Positions 39,859 to 48,641 of a DNA stretch of 54,187 nucleotides are shown here, piece after piece. Position 1 is the first letter of the stretch, and every line of letters begins with the position of its first letter. Position numbers and translations under genes: made by a program. The notes beneath the pieces were generated by a model. That model had not been told where the DNA came from, ran no database searches, and saw only the letters and a list, made by a program, of their open reading frames with translations. Origin of the DNA: Oscillospiraceae bacterium (GTDB taxonomy: Bacteria; Bacillota; Clostridia; Oscillospirales; UBA929); assembly GCA_009782215.1 (NCBI GenBank), contig WRKO01000017.1:1-54187 (forward strand), written 5' to 3'.

Positions 39859-40879
39859 CGGAGTGAATGCTGTCCGGCTGGGCAAGGCGGACGGGGATTT
39901 CATACCACGCGAGGCCGCCGAGCGGGTCGTTTGCGCGCATACAGGCCACGATGTCGCTTACCACGGCGGACGCCGTTGGCTCCTTGCCCGCGCCTTTTCC
40001 GTAGAAAAGCACATCCCCCACGACGTCGCCCGTAATCAGGACGGCGTTGAACACGCCGTCTACCGCGAAGAGAGGATGTCCCCTCTTCAGCAGGTGGGGT
40101 TCGGCATAAATCACCGGCGGTGAGGATTCGCAGATGGTCACCCGGCCTATCAGTTTAATGGCATACCCGTTGTCCGCCGCTTCCCGCAGATGCTCCGGCG
40201 TAACACGGTTGATTCCCATCGTCTGCACGTGCTTGGGGAAGATTTGGCGTCCGATGACCAAGGAGGCCAAGATGCTGATTTTGCGCGCGGTGTCATGCCC
40301 AAGGATATCGTCGGACGGGTCGCCCTCCGCATAGCCGCTCTTTTGCGCTTCCAGCAGCGCCTCGTCGAAGGTAAAGCCGTTGTCTCTCATGCGGGTGAGG
40401 ATATAGTTGCACGTCCCGTTCAGGATGCCGCAGACGGAGGAAATGCGGTTTGCCGACAGGCATTGCGCCAGCGGATAGATGAGCGGGGTGCCTCCGCCGA
40501 CCGCCGCCTCAAACAGATAATTGACCTGCTTTTCCCGCGCCAGCTCCAGCAGCTCCGGCCCATGCTCGGCCACCAGCTCCTTGTTGGAGGTCACCACATG
40601 CTTCCCGGACTTGAGGGCGCGCTTGGTGAAGTCATACGCGGCGCCCGTCCCTCCGATGGTTTCTACAACGACCCGGACGCTCAAGTCGTTCTCGATGTCG
40701 TCGAACGAAGACACAAAGCAGTGTTCAAAGGGATCCCCCGGAAACCGGCGGATGTCCAAAATGCTTTTGACCGACAGCGCAATTCCGCGCCGCGCCTCAA
40801 TCATCGCGGCCGAGTTGTGCAGCACCTCCGCCACACCCGAGCCGACGACGCCGTATCCCAATATCGCAATTTTCGTCAT
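39812..40879 (-). CDS. hom: Homoserine dehydrogenase (short form without ACT domain)
   Basis: 355-aa NAD(P)-dependent enzyme reducing aspartate semialdehyde to homoserine. The Rossmann start is IAILGYGVVGSGVAEVL. NKELVAEHG, the active-site block FEAAVGGGTPLIYPL and GILNGTCNYILTRM, and YAEGDPSDDILGHDTARKI follow. It lacks the C-terminal ACT domain of the roughly 430-aa form. ATG 40879 follows GGGAGG by 10 nt and overlaps the uxuA stop (ATGA). lysC lies downstream, separated by the HEPN/MNT cargo. Confidence 0.94.
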   Translation of the reverse strand: MTKIAILGYGVVGSGVAEVLHNSAAMIEARRGIALSVKSILDIRRFPGDPFEHCFVSSFDDIENDLSVRVVVETIGGTGAAYDFTKRALKSGKHVVTSNKELVAEHGPELLELAREKQVNYLFEAAVGGGTPLIYPLAQCLSANRISSVCGILNGTCNYILTRMRDNGFTFDEALLEAQKSGYAEGDPSDDILGHDTARKISILASLVIGRQIFPKHVQTMGINRVTPEHLREAADNGYAIKLIGRVTICESSPPVIYAEPHLLKRGHPLFAVDGVFNAVLITGDVVGDVLFYGKGAGKEPTASAVVSDIVACMRANDPLGGLAWYEIPVRLAQPDSIHSAPHHTFTDGTTLRVM

Positions 40880-41931
40880 TTTGTCAATGCCTCCCATATC
40901 CCCAGTATATACGCGGCTCCCATAGCGCGGTCATAGAGTCCGTATCCCGCCCGGCCTGTCTCGCCCCACACCATCCGCCCGTGGTCGGGCCGGATATACG
41001 CGTCAAACCCCGATTCGGCGAAGGCCCGGATGATGCCGAGCATATCCAGCGAGCCGCATTGCGTCGGATGCGCCGATTCATAGAAGTCGCCGCCCTCCAA
41101 AAACTTGAGGTTGCGGATATGGGCGAAATGTATCTTGTCCGAAAACTCCCGGATGATGGCGGGGATGTCGTTGTCCGGGTCGGCCCCCAGCGAGCCGGTG
41201 CAGAGGGTCAGGCCGTTGTTCGGGCTTGGATACAGCTCCAAAACCCGCTTGATGTTGTCCCGGCTGTTAATCAGGCGCGGCAGACCGAACAGCGGCCACG
41301 GCGGGTCGTCGGGGTGGATGGCCATTTTGATGCCCAGACGCTCGGCGTGGGGGATGATTTTGTGAAGAAAATACCGCGTGTTGTCCCAATATTGCTCCTG
41401 CGAAATATGTGTATACCGTTCGACGGTATCGACGATGTGCTTCAGCCGTTCCGGCTCCCAACCGGGCAAATCAATCCCGCCCGACTGCTCGGCGTACCGA
41501 GCCGCCAGCTTTTCCGGCGTGGTGTTTTGGATAAACTCACGGGAGAAGAACATGGTGTTGGAGCCGTCGGGCAAATCGTAGAAGAGATGGCTCCGCGCCC
41601 AGTCCAGCACCGGCATGAAGTTGTAGCAAATCACCTTGACGCCGACGGCGGCGAGGTGTTCCATCGTTTGGATGTACTTCTCTATCCAGCCGTCCCGCTC
41701 GGGGACGCCCAGCTTAATGTCCTCATGGATATTAACGCTTTCGATAACCTCGACGGACAGCCCCGCAGCGTGTATTTCATCGCGCATGGCCTCACATTCG
41801 CCGCGCGGCCATACCTCCCCGGCGGGAATGTGCATCAGGCTGGTCACCACCCCGGTGACGCCCGGAACCTGCCTGATGTGCTTGAGCGGGATTGGGTCGA
41901 GCTTGCCGAACCAGCGCAGCGTCATTTGCAT
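40876..41931 (-). CDS. uxuA: Mannonate dehydratase
   Basis: 351-aa TIM-barrel enzyme that dehydrates D-mannonate to 2-keto-3-deoxygluconate. Conserved blocks are MTLRWFGKLDPIPL, ICYNFMPVLDWAR, MAIHPDDPPWPLFGLPRL, LCTGSLG, HIRN and YIRPDHGRM with metal-binding His, Cys and Asp. ATG 41931 follows AGGAGG. It starts 12 bp after pfkA and overlaps hom by ATGA, an unusual partner. Its product would feed the kinase and aldolase at 12.1-13.8 kb. No uxaC, uxuB or transporter is in view. Confidence 0.95.
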   Translation of the reverse strand: MQMTLRWFGKLDPIPLKHIRQVPGVTGVVTSLMHIPAGEVWPRGECEAMRDEIHAAGLSVEVIESVNIHEDIKLGVPERDGWIEKYIQTMEHLAAVGVKVICYNFMPVLDWARSHLFYDLPDGSNTMFFSREFIQNTTPEKLAARYAEQSGGIDLPGWEPERLKHIVDTVERYTHISQEQYWDNTRYFLHKIIPHAERLGIKMAIHPDDPPWPLFGLPRLINSRDNIKRVLELYPSPNNGLTLCTGSLGADPDNDIPAIIREFSDKIHFAHIRNLKFLEGGDFYESAHPTQCGSLDMLGIIRAFAESGFDAYIRPDHGRMVWGETGRAGYGLYDRAMGAAYILGIWEALTK

Positions 41932-41943
41932 ATGGCTTTCCTC

Positions 41944-42915
41944 CTAGCCGGACGATAAAATTCTGGCGGTTTCATACATGGTCTCCTGCAAATCCTTTTT
42001 CATTTTCAGCGCCTCGCCGATATCCATATCCTTCAACTGACCGTCGCAGAGGCAGACGACGCGGTTATGGCGGCCTTGCGCCAGCAATTCCACGGCATGG
42101 CGGCCCATTCGGGCGGCGGTGACGCGGTCGCGCGCGCCGGGTGCCCCGCCCCGCTGGATGTGTCCGAGAATGGTGACGCGGGGGTCAAGCCCCGTCTCCT
42201 CTTTTATTTGACCGGCGATTTCATGGATATTGCCCGCGCCCTCCGCCACAATGACGTCGAAATGGCTGCGCCCCTGAATTCGCGTACGGCGAATTTTGTC
42301 GGCAATGTCCGTTTGGAAGTCATAGGGGCGTTCGGGAACGAGGATGGCGTTGGCGCCGACGGCGATGCCGACATAGACGGCCAGATGCCCGGCCTTCCGC
42401 CCCATCACCTCGACAAGGGAGCAACGCTCGTGGGAATGCATCGTGTCGCGCAGCCTGTCGATGGCCTCAATGGCGGTGTTGCAGGCGGTGTCAAACCCGA
42501 TGGTATAGTTCGTGCAGGCGATGTCGTTGTCGATGGTGGCGGGGATACCGACCGACGGCACGCCGTGCTTGGACAAATCAAGGGCGCCCCGGAAGGTGCC
42601 GTCGCCCCCGACGCAGATGAGCGCGTCGATTCCGAGATATTTGCAAGTCTGCGCGGCCCGCTGCTGCCCCTCTTCGGTTTGAAACTCAGCGCACCGCGCC
42701 GTGAAGAGGATGGTGCCGCCCCGGCTGTTCAGCCCCCTGACGTCATTGCTGCCCAGTTCGACGACGTCGCCGTTGATTAGGCCGTTATATCCGCGCCGGA
42801 TACCCAGCACCTCTGCGCCGGACGCGCGCGCCGTACGCACCACCGCGCGGACAACCGCGTTCATCCCCGGCGCGTCCCCGCCCGAAGTCAGCAGCCCGAT
42901 TCGTTTAGCAGTCAA
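41944..42915 (-). CDS. pfkA: ATP-dependent 6-phosphofructokinase
   Basis: 323-aa glycolytic enzyme. GLLTSGGDAPGMNA and CVGGDGTFRGA (Gly rather than Asp at the ATP/PPi-deciding position, so ATP-type), PATIDNDIACTNYTIGFDTA and MGRKAGHLA are canonical. The start is TTG 42915, 6 nt after AAGGGGGAG. It follows dnaE by 38 bp, the usual Firmicute dnaE-pfkA order. The expected next gene, pyk, is replaced here by uxuA-hom-lysC. Confidence 0.96.
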   Translation of the reverse strand: MTAKRIGLLTSGGDAPGMNAVVRAVVRTARASGAEVLGIRRGYNGLINGDVVELGSNDVRGLNSRGGTILFTARCAEFQTEEGQQRAAQTCKYLGIDALICVGGDGTFRGALDLSKHGVPSVGIPATIDNDIACTNYTIGFDTACNTAIEAIDRLRDTMHSHERCSLVEVMGRKAGHLAVYVGIAVGANAILVPERPYDFQTDIADKIRRTRIQGRSHFDVIVAEGAGNIHEIAGQIKEETGLDPRVTILGHIQRGGAPGARDRVTAARMGRHAVELLAQGRHNRVVCLCDGQLKDMDIGEALKMKKDLQETMYETARILSSG

Positions 42916-42953
42916 CCTTATCTCCCCCTTCAGAATATTATATCACAACCCCG

Positions 42954-45900
42954 TCAACCCTGCAAGACAACATTTCCGTCTCCCAGCAGAGCCTTACATT
43001 CGTCCAGCAGGCGGGAATCCGGCGTACATTCGCCGCCGAGGCGTTTGCCGGTGTCGGCGAAAACCAGCGTGGCCGGCGTGACGCCGGGGAAGAGCTGCAT
43101 CATCGCCAAAATCCGCCGCGCTTCGCGCCCGCCGGTTTCCGGCAGCTTGAGATAGAGCTTGCGCGCGGCGTCGGCTTCCTGCTCCGCGGTCATCGGCGGC
43201 AAAGGCTCCCATTCACCCAGCGGACGAAGCTCGTCTACCAGTATCTGCGCCGGGCGGTCGTCGCGGACGCTCACCTTTCCGGTCACCGTCACGGCGTTGT
43301 CGTTTTTGATGTGTCCCCCGCAGCGTTCAAGGGTTTTGGCGAAAATCAGCAGCTCGATTGTCCCCGCGCGGTCTTCCAGCGTGGCGTATGCCATCAGGCT
43401 GCCGTTGCGCGTTGTTTTGGTCCTCACGCCGGAGAGCAGCCCCGCCAGCCGCACCTGCTGCCCGTCCTCCACCCGTTCGTCCTTCAGCCCCTCAAGAAGC
43501 GGCAGGATAGGCTGGGCCTTGGCCGCCCTAATTTCGGCGGCGTACGCGTCAATCGGATGCCCGGAGAGGTACAGCCCGGTCAGCGAACGCTCCATTTGCA
43601 GCTTTTCCTTGGCGCTCCATTCCTCAATGTCGGGGATGGGGATTTCCCTCGTTTCCCCGCCGAGCGAGAAGATGTCGGTCTGTCCCTCAATCGTCCGTCC
43701 CCCCGCGATATCCTCCATCAGCGCCCCCGCCACGTCCATCAGCGCCCGCCGCTTATACCCCATTGAGTCAAACGCCCCGCATTGAATCAGACATTCCAAG
43801 GCCCGGCGGTTCATGTCATGCTTTTGCATACGGCGGCAAAAGTCCTCAAAGCTCTTAAACGGCTCCGCTTCCCGTTCTCTCCGCAACGCCGCGATAAACC
43901 CGTGCCCCAAATTCTTAATCGCGCCCAGCCCAAACCGGATTTCGTCCGCGCCGACCACCGTAAACCCGTCGTCCGACGTGTTTACGTCCGGCGGAAGCAC
44001 CCCTATCCCCTGCTCCCGGCACACCTCGATATACTCTCCCACCTTGCCGGCGTTCCCCTGCACGCTCGAGAGCAGCGCGGACATATATTCGGCGGGGAAA
44101 TGGTACTTATAGTACGCCGTGCTGTAAGCGATGACCGCGTAGCAGACGGCGTGGGCTTTAGGGAAGGCGTAGCTTGCGAAGTCCATGATCTCCTCAAAAA
44201 GGCTGTTGGCGGTATTTTTGGAGACGCCCTTTTCCGCGCAGCCGTCCAGAAAGGCCTGCCGTTCACCCGCCAGCACGTCGTATTTTTTCTTACTCATCGC
44301 CCGGCGCACAATATCGGCGCGTCCCAACGAGAAGCCGGCGAGCTGCCGTAAAATGGCCAACACCTGCTCCTGATAGACGATGCAGCCGTATGTGACCTCC
44401 AGAATCGGCTTGAGCAGCGGATGCTTATACGTCGTCCGCTCAGGGTGATGCTTGCTGTCAATGAAACGGGGGATCGACTCCATCGGGCCGGGGCGGAAGA
44501 GCGCCACCACCGCCGTGATGTCTTCAATCGACTGCGGGCGCAGACGGGTGCAGACCCCCGTCATGCCCGCGCTTTCAAGCTGAAACACGCCCGCCGTCCT
44601 GCCCTGCGAAAGCATATCAAACACCGCCGCGTCGTCCTCGGGAAAGGTTCCGTTGAACGCCGGGTCGCGCTTTTTGACCAGCTCCTCCGCCTCCTTCAAA
44701 ACGGTGAGGTTGCGAAGGCCGAGGAAGTCCATCTTGAGCAGCCCCAGCTCCTCAAGCTGCGTCATCGGGTATTGGGTGACGACGGAATCCTCGATTTTCG
44801 CCAAGGGCACATATTCGGAGACGGGCTCCGACGTGATGACCACGCCCGCCGCGTGGGTGGACGCGTGGCGGGGCATTCCCTCCAGCTTTTTCGCCATGTC
44901 AATCAGCTTTCTCGTCCGCTCGTCTCCCTCCGTCATTTCGCGGAGCCGGGGGGAGACGTCCAGCGCCTTGTCGAGGGTCATGTGCAAATCGAACGGGACG
45001 GCCTTGGCGACCGCGTCGGCCTCGGCGTACGTCCAGCCCAGCGCCCGCGCCGTATCCCGCACCACCGCCTTGGCCTTCATCGAGCCGAAGGTGACAATCT
45101 GCGCCACATACCCGTATTTGGCGATGACATAGTCAATCACTTCCTGCCGCCGCCGGACGCAGAAGTCGATGTCAAAGTCGGGCATACTGATACGCTCGGG
45201 ATTTAAGAACCGCTCAAACAGCAGATTGTATTTCATCGGATCCACGTCGGTGATGCCCAGACAGTAGCCCACCATCGACCCGGCGCCGCTCCCGCGCCCG
45301 GGGCCCACCGGAATATCGCTTTCCCGCGCGTAGCGCACAAAATCGGCGACGATTAAAAAGTAATCGACAAACCCCATTTGGACAATCATGTCCAGCTCAA
45401 ACTCAAGCCGCTCCCGGTATCCCTCGGGGTCGTCCGGGTAGCGTTTTCGGAAGCCCTCGGCGCACAGACGCCGCAGGACGGTTTCCACGTCCCCTTCGTC
45501 CTCCGGCAGCGTATAGCGCGGCAGCCGGTATTGGCCGAACTCGATGCTCACATTGCACATCTCCGCGATTTTCACGGTGTTGTCCAGCGTCTCGCGCGGG
45601 AACAGCGCGGCCATCTCCTCCTCGCTTTTGATGTAAAACTCGTCCGTTTCAAACTTCATCCGATCCGGCGTATCCACGGTCGTCTGTGTCTGTATGCACA
45701 TCAGCGTGTCCTGCACCACCGAGTCTTCACGCGTGAGGTAGTGGGCGTCGTTAGTGCAGACGAGGGGGAGGCTTGTCTCCTCCGCAAGGCGCAGCAGGGC
45801 GCGCATGACGCTTTTCTGCTCCGGGATGCCGTGGTCTTGCAGTTCAAGGTAGAATCTGTCTTTGCCGAATAGCTCCGCGTAGTATTCCGCCGTTTCGGCA

Positions 45901-46364
45901 GCCTCCTTGGGCTTTCCCTCGGACAGGCGGCGCGGGATTTCCCCCGACAGACAGCCGGAGAGGGCGATTAACCCCTCATGGTACCTTTCCAAAAGCTCGC
46001 GGTCAACGCGCGGCTTCGAATAAAATCCCTCGGTATTGGCAAAGGAGACAAGGCGGCAGAGGTTTTTATACCCCGTTTCGTTCTCGCACAGCAGCACCAG
46101 ATGATAGGGGTCGGAGTCCAGCTCATGCGTCTTATCATGCCGCGTGCGCGGCGCGACATAGACCTCGCAGCCGAGAACCGGCTTGACGCCCGCATTGATT
46201 GCGGTCTTGTAAAACTCAATGACGCCGTACATCGAGCCGTGGTCGGTAACGGCGACCGCCGTCTGCCCCAGCGTCTTGACGCGCTCCATCAGCCCGTCAA
46301 TCCGGCACATGCCGTCCAGCAGGCTGTATTCGGTATGCAGATGCAGATGCGCAAAACCGCTCAT
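42954..46364 (-). CDS. dnaE: DNA polymerase III subunit alpha (DnaE type)
   Basis: 1136-aa replicative polymerase. The N-terminal PHP domain begins FAHLHLHTEYSLLDG. The palm has VGPGRGSGAGSMVGY and the catalytic PDFDIDFC (about residue 395). FPKAHAVCYAVIAYS, a helix-hairpin-helix part and a C-terminal OB fold (VRLAGLLSGVRTKTT) complete it. It lacks the built-in exonuclease of PolC. ATG 46364 follows AAAGGGG. It has its own promoter at 46460-46488. Confidence 0.97.
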   Translation of the reverse strand: MSGFAHLHLHTEYSLLDGMCRIDGLMERVKTLGQTAVAVTDHGSMYGVIEFYKTAINAGVKPVLGCEVYVAPRTRHDKTHELDSDPYHLVLLCENETGYKNLCRLVSFANTEGFYSKPRVDRELLERYHEGLIALSGCLSGEIPRRLSEGKPKEAAETAEYYAELFGKDRFYLELQDHGIPEQKSVMRALLRLAEETSLPLVCTNDAHYLTREDSVVQDTLMCIQTQTTVDTPDRMKFETDEFYIKSEEEMAALFPRETLDNTVKIAEMCNVSIEFGQYRLPRYTLPEDEGDVETVLRRLCAEGFRKRYPDDPEGYRERLEFELDMIVQMGFVDYFLIVADFVRYARESDIPVGPGRGSGAGSMVGYCLGITDVDPMKYNLLFERFLNPERISMPDFDIDFCVRRRQEVIDYVIAKYGYVAQIVTFGSMKAKAVVRDTARALGWTYAEADAVAKAVPFDLHMTLDKALDVSPRLREMTEGDERTRKLIDMAKKLEGMPRHASTHAAGVVITSEPVSEYVPLAKIEDSVVTQYPMTQLEELGLLKMDFLGLRNLTVLKEAEELVKKRDPAFNGTFPEDDAAVFDMLSQGRTAGVFQLESAGMTGVCTRLRPQSIEDITAVVALFRPGPMESIPRFIDSKHHPERTTYKHPLLKPILEVTYGCIVYQEQVLAILRQLAGFSLGRADIVRRAMSKKKYDVLAGERQAFLDGCAEKGVSKNTANSLFEEIMDFASYAFPKAHAVCYAVIAYSTAYYKYHFPAEYMSALLSSVQGNAGKVGEYIEVCREQGIGVLPPDVNTSDDGFTVVGADEIRFGLGAIKNLGHGFIAALRREREAEPFKSFEDFCRRMQKHDMNRRALECLIQCGAFDSMGYKRRALMDVAGALMEDIAGGRTIEGQTDIFSLGGETREIPIPDIEEWSAKEKLQMERSLTGLYLSGHPIDAYAAEIRAAKAQPILPLLEGLKDERVEDGQQVRLAGLLSGVRTKTTRNGSLMAYATLEDRAGTIELLIFAKTLERCGGHIKNDNAVTVTGKVSVRDDRPAQILVDELRPLGEWEPLPPMTAEQEADAARKLYLKLPETGGREARRILAMMQLFPGVTPATLVFADTGKRLGGECTPDSRLLDECKALLGDGNVVLQG

Positions 46365-46459
46365 GGAAACGCCCCTTTCGCCAACGTCCGTTTGAGGTAA
46401 AACGAAACAGGACGATTCCTCGCCCTGTTCCCAAATAGCGCGGCGAACACCGCAACATT

Positions 46460-46488
46460 AGTATACACCGCCCCCACAGGAAAGTCAA
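46460..46488 (-). promoter_or_regulatory. Promoter of dnaE
   Basis: Minus strand: TTGACT (46483-46488), a 17-bp spacer and TATACT (46460-46465) with a TG extension. A 7-bp hairpin (46501-46518) lies behind it. Confidence 0.8.
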
Positions 46489-46559
46489 CATCTATTTTCT
46501 CACGCTTCCGCAAGCGTGTGTTTGCCGGGGAAATTTTTCTTTTCAAACCGCTTCCGCTG

Positions 46560-46568
46560 TGATATAAT
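46560..46568 (+). promoter_or_regulatory. Upstream extended -10 promoter of the diguanylate cyclase gene
   Basis: TGATATAAT (TG 46560-46561, TATAAT 46563-46568) with a weak -35 (TTTTCA, 46540-46545). Confidence 0.55.
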
Positions 46569-46602
46569 AAAATAACTATCTTGAAAAACCCACAAAAGGG
46601 GC

Positions 46603-46631
46603 TTGACAAACGTGCCGAAGTGTGCCATAAT
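46603..46631 (+). promoter_or_regulatory. Main promoter of the diguanylate cyclase gene
   Basis: TTGACA (46603-46608), a 17-bp spacer and CATAAT (46626-46631) give a good sigma-A promoter about 160 bp before the start codon, so the mRNA has a long leader. Confidence 0.75.
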
Positions 46632-46637
46632 TCTTAC

Positions 46638-46788
46638 GAACGAACGAATAAGTTCGCGTCCTTTTTTTGCCCGGAGTATCCGTTGACCGAAGGCGGTTTT
46701 CCCTTGTCATGGGGGAAACCGCTTTCCGCGCCGATAGGGGCAAGCGACGGCGGCGCGGGGATCTTGTATCAGACGCGAGGTAGAGGAC
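46638..46788 (+). other. Long structured 5' leader of the diguanylate cyclase gene
   Basis: About 150 nt lie between the likely transcription start and ATG. Two strong stems are visible: 46693-46703 with 46711-46722 (about 11 bp with G.T wobble, 7-nt loop), and 46726-46733 with 46751-46758 (8 bp GC, 17-nt purine-rich loop). A weaker CGAAC/GTTCG stem lies at the 5' end. No consensus of the known c-di-GMP riboswitches is evident. It may be an unknown cis-regulatory RNA or only a stable leader. The rest of the 46365-46788 gap holds the promoters listed and no gene. Confidence 0.45.
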
Positions 46789-48621
46789 ATGGATAAAACA
46801 AGTCAGGGTCAGCTTTTTTCAAACGCAAAACGGATTGCCGTCGTCACGGCGATTGTGTACGCGATTGTAAAACAATTATTTTTCATGGCTTTTTTGAACG
46901 CCGAATACTGGGTGACGCGAGGTATCGTGAGCGCCGTATTGGTGACGCTGGTTTTCGTTATGACACGCGGCAAAAGAGTAACCAGCCGGAGAGTGTCATG
47001 GATGATACCTGTTTCTTTTATTTTATTGGAAACTGTAGGGGTTATGCTTACAGACGGGGATCAGATGTTTTATTTCTTCCTTATCGGCTGCACCCTTTTA
47101 AGTTTTATGTTCGTAAATGTTTTCGGGCTTGCCGTAACGGCGATATCCGCTTCCGCGGCGGCCGCGTTTTACCTGATGACTCTCGGGGGCGCCTTGATGG
47201 GACAAACATATGCGTTTGAATATGATGTTTTTCGGTTTGCCGGAACGATCCTCCTAAATGGTTTCATTTTCGTTATAGGGAAATACGCCATAGGGGTCAT
47301 AACCGGAGTCCGGCATGAAAAAGAGCTTATTACGGCAAGAACCGAAACGATTATCGGCAACCTGCCCGGAATGGCGTATGTACACCTTTATAATTTCCCC
47401 TCATGCACCCTTACCTATGTCAGCGAAGGCAGCAAGGAGTACATAGGATATACGCCCGAGGAGCTTATCGGCGAGGACAACTTGGTCGGCGGCGTGAATA
47501 AATTTATAGCCATGATGCATCCCGACGATATAGAAGATACAGGAAGTAAGTTCGAGGAAGCCATTGAAGCGGGTCTGACCCATGAACAGGCCTACCGGAT
47601 TATCATGCCGGACGGCACGGTCAAGTGGATTATGGATCGCAGCACCGCTTACGAAAGGAACCCGGACGGCACGCCGTATTCGGTTCAAGGGTATATGTTC
47701 GATATCACCGAGCACAGGCGGTTGGAAATCGCGGAGCTGTCGGAGCTGATGCTTGATACATCCCCGCTGTGCATCCAACTGATTGACAGAAATCACGATA
47801 CGATAGGCTGCAACACGGCAGCCGTTGAGCTTTACGGCTTTAAGGAAAAACAGGAATATTGCGAAAGGTTTTCCAAGGACTGTTCGCCCGAATATCAGCC
47901 GGACGGTCAGCGTTCCGATGAAAAGGCCTCCATGCTGATTGACAAAGCGTTTTCGGAGGGGCGCTGTGTTTTCGGCTGGACGCATCAGATGCCCGACGGC
48001 ACGCCCATACCCGCGGAAATCACGCTTGTACGCGTAGCCCACAAGGGGGATTTTGTCATCGTCGCGCACACAAAAGATTTACGCGAAAGCGTAAGGCTTG
48101 AGGCGGAGGCGCAGAAGATTTATTATGACGCCCTGACCGGCATCTATAACAGGCGTTTCTTCGACGAAGCCCTGAGCCGTTTATTGAAAACACTGTCCCG
48201 TTCCGGGGGTTTTCTCAGCCTTATGATGATTGATGTCGATTTCTTTAAGAGCTACAACGACGCCTACGGGCACGACGCGGGAGACCGTTGCTTGAAAATT
48301 GTCGCTGAAACCCTCTCCGAAAGCATCACAAGGACGGATGATTTTGTCGTGCGGTACGGCGGCGAGGAATTTGCGGTCGTACTGCCGAATACCGACGCGA
48401 GCGGCGCAAGCGTCATTGCGGAAAAATTGCTTGACAACGTACGGAAACTGGGTATGCCCCACGGAAAAAGCGACGCCGCAAGTTATGTCACGATCTCCAT
48501 CGGGGTTGCGACCGGGAGAGTGAAACACACGCAAAGCGTAAGCGATTATGTAAAACGGGCGGATGAAATGCTGTATAAATCCAAACGAGACGGGCGTAAC
48601 AGGTATTCGCTTTCGTCATAA
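46789..48621 (+). CDS. Membrane PAS-GGDEF diguanylate cyclase
   Basis: 610-aa signalling protein that should make c-di-GMP. About five N-terminal membrane helices (residues 10-170, for example FVIGKYAIGVITGV) are followed by a PAS domain (about 185-320, with WIMDRSTAYERNPDGTP). A second PAS-like part (320-430) and a GGDEF domain (about 445-605) complete it. The active site is YGGEEFAVVLP, and RTDD lies exactly five residues before it, matching the product-inhibition I-site RxxD. ATG 46789 has GAGG upstream. No EAL partner is in the window. Confidence 0.93.
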   Translation: MDKTSQGQLFSNAKRIAVVTAIVYAIVKQLFFMAFLNAEYWVTRGIVSAVLVTLVFVMTRGKRVTSRRVSWMIPVSFILLETVGVMLTDGDQMFYFFLIGCTLLSFMFVNVFGLAVTAISASAAAAFYLMTLGGALMGQTYAFEYDVFRFAGTILLNGFIFVIGKYAIGVITGVRHEKELITARTETIIGNLPGMAYVHLYNFPSCTLTYVSEGSKEYIGYTPEELIGEDNLVGGVNKFIAMMHPDDIEDTGSKFEEAIEAGLTHEQAYRIIMPDGTVKWIMDRSTAYERNPDGTPYSVQGYMFDITEHRRLEIAELSELMLDTSPLCIQLIDRNHDTIGCNTAAVELYGFKEKQEYCERFSKDCSPEYQPDGQRSDEKASMLIDKAFSEGRCVFGWTHQMPDGTPIPAEITLVRVAHKGDFVIVAHTKDLRESVRLEAEAQKIYYDALTGIYNRRFFDEALSRLLKTLSRSGGFLSLMMIDVDFFKSYNDAYGHDAGDRCLKIVAETLSESITRTDDFVVRYGGEEFAVVLPNTDASGASVIAEKLLDNVRKLGMPHGKSDAASYVTISIGVATGRVKHTQSVSDYVKRADEMLYKSKRDGRNRYSLSS

Positions 48622-48641
48622 CGGATTCATTGTGAAATTCC

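Noticed and set aside
46638..46788. Known c-di-GMP riboswitch in the diguanylate cyclase leader
   Set aside because: I looked for the GEMM-type conserved words and tetraloop-receptor layout and did not find them.
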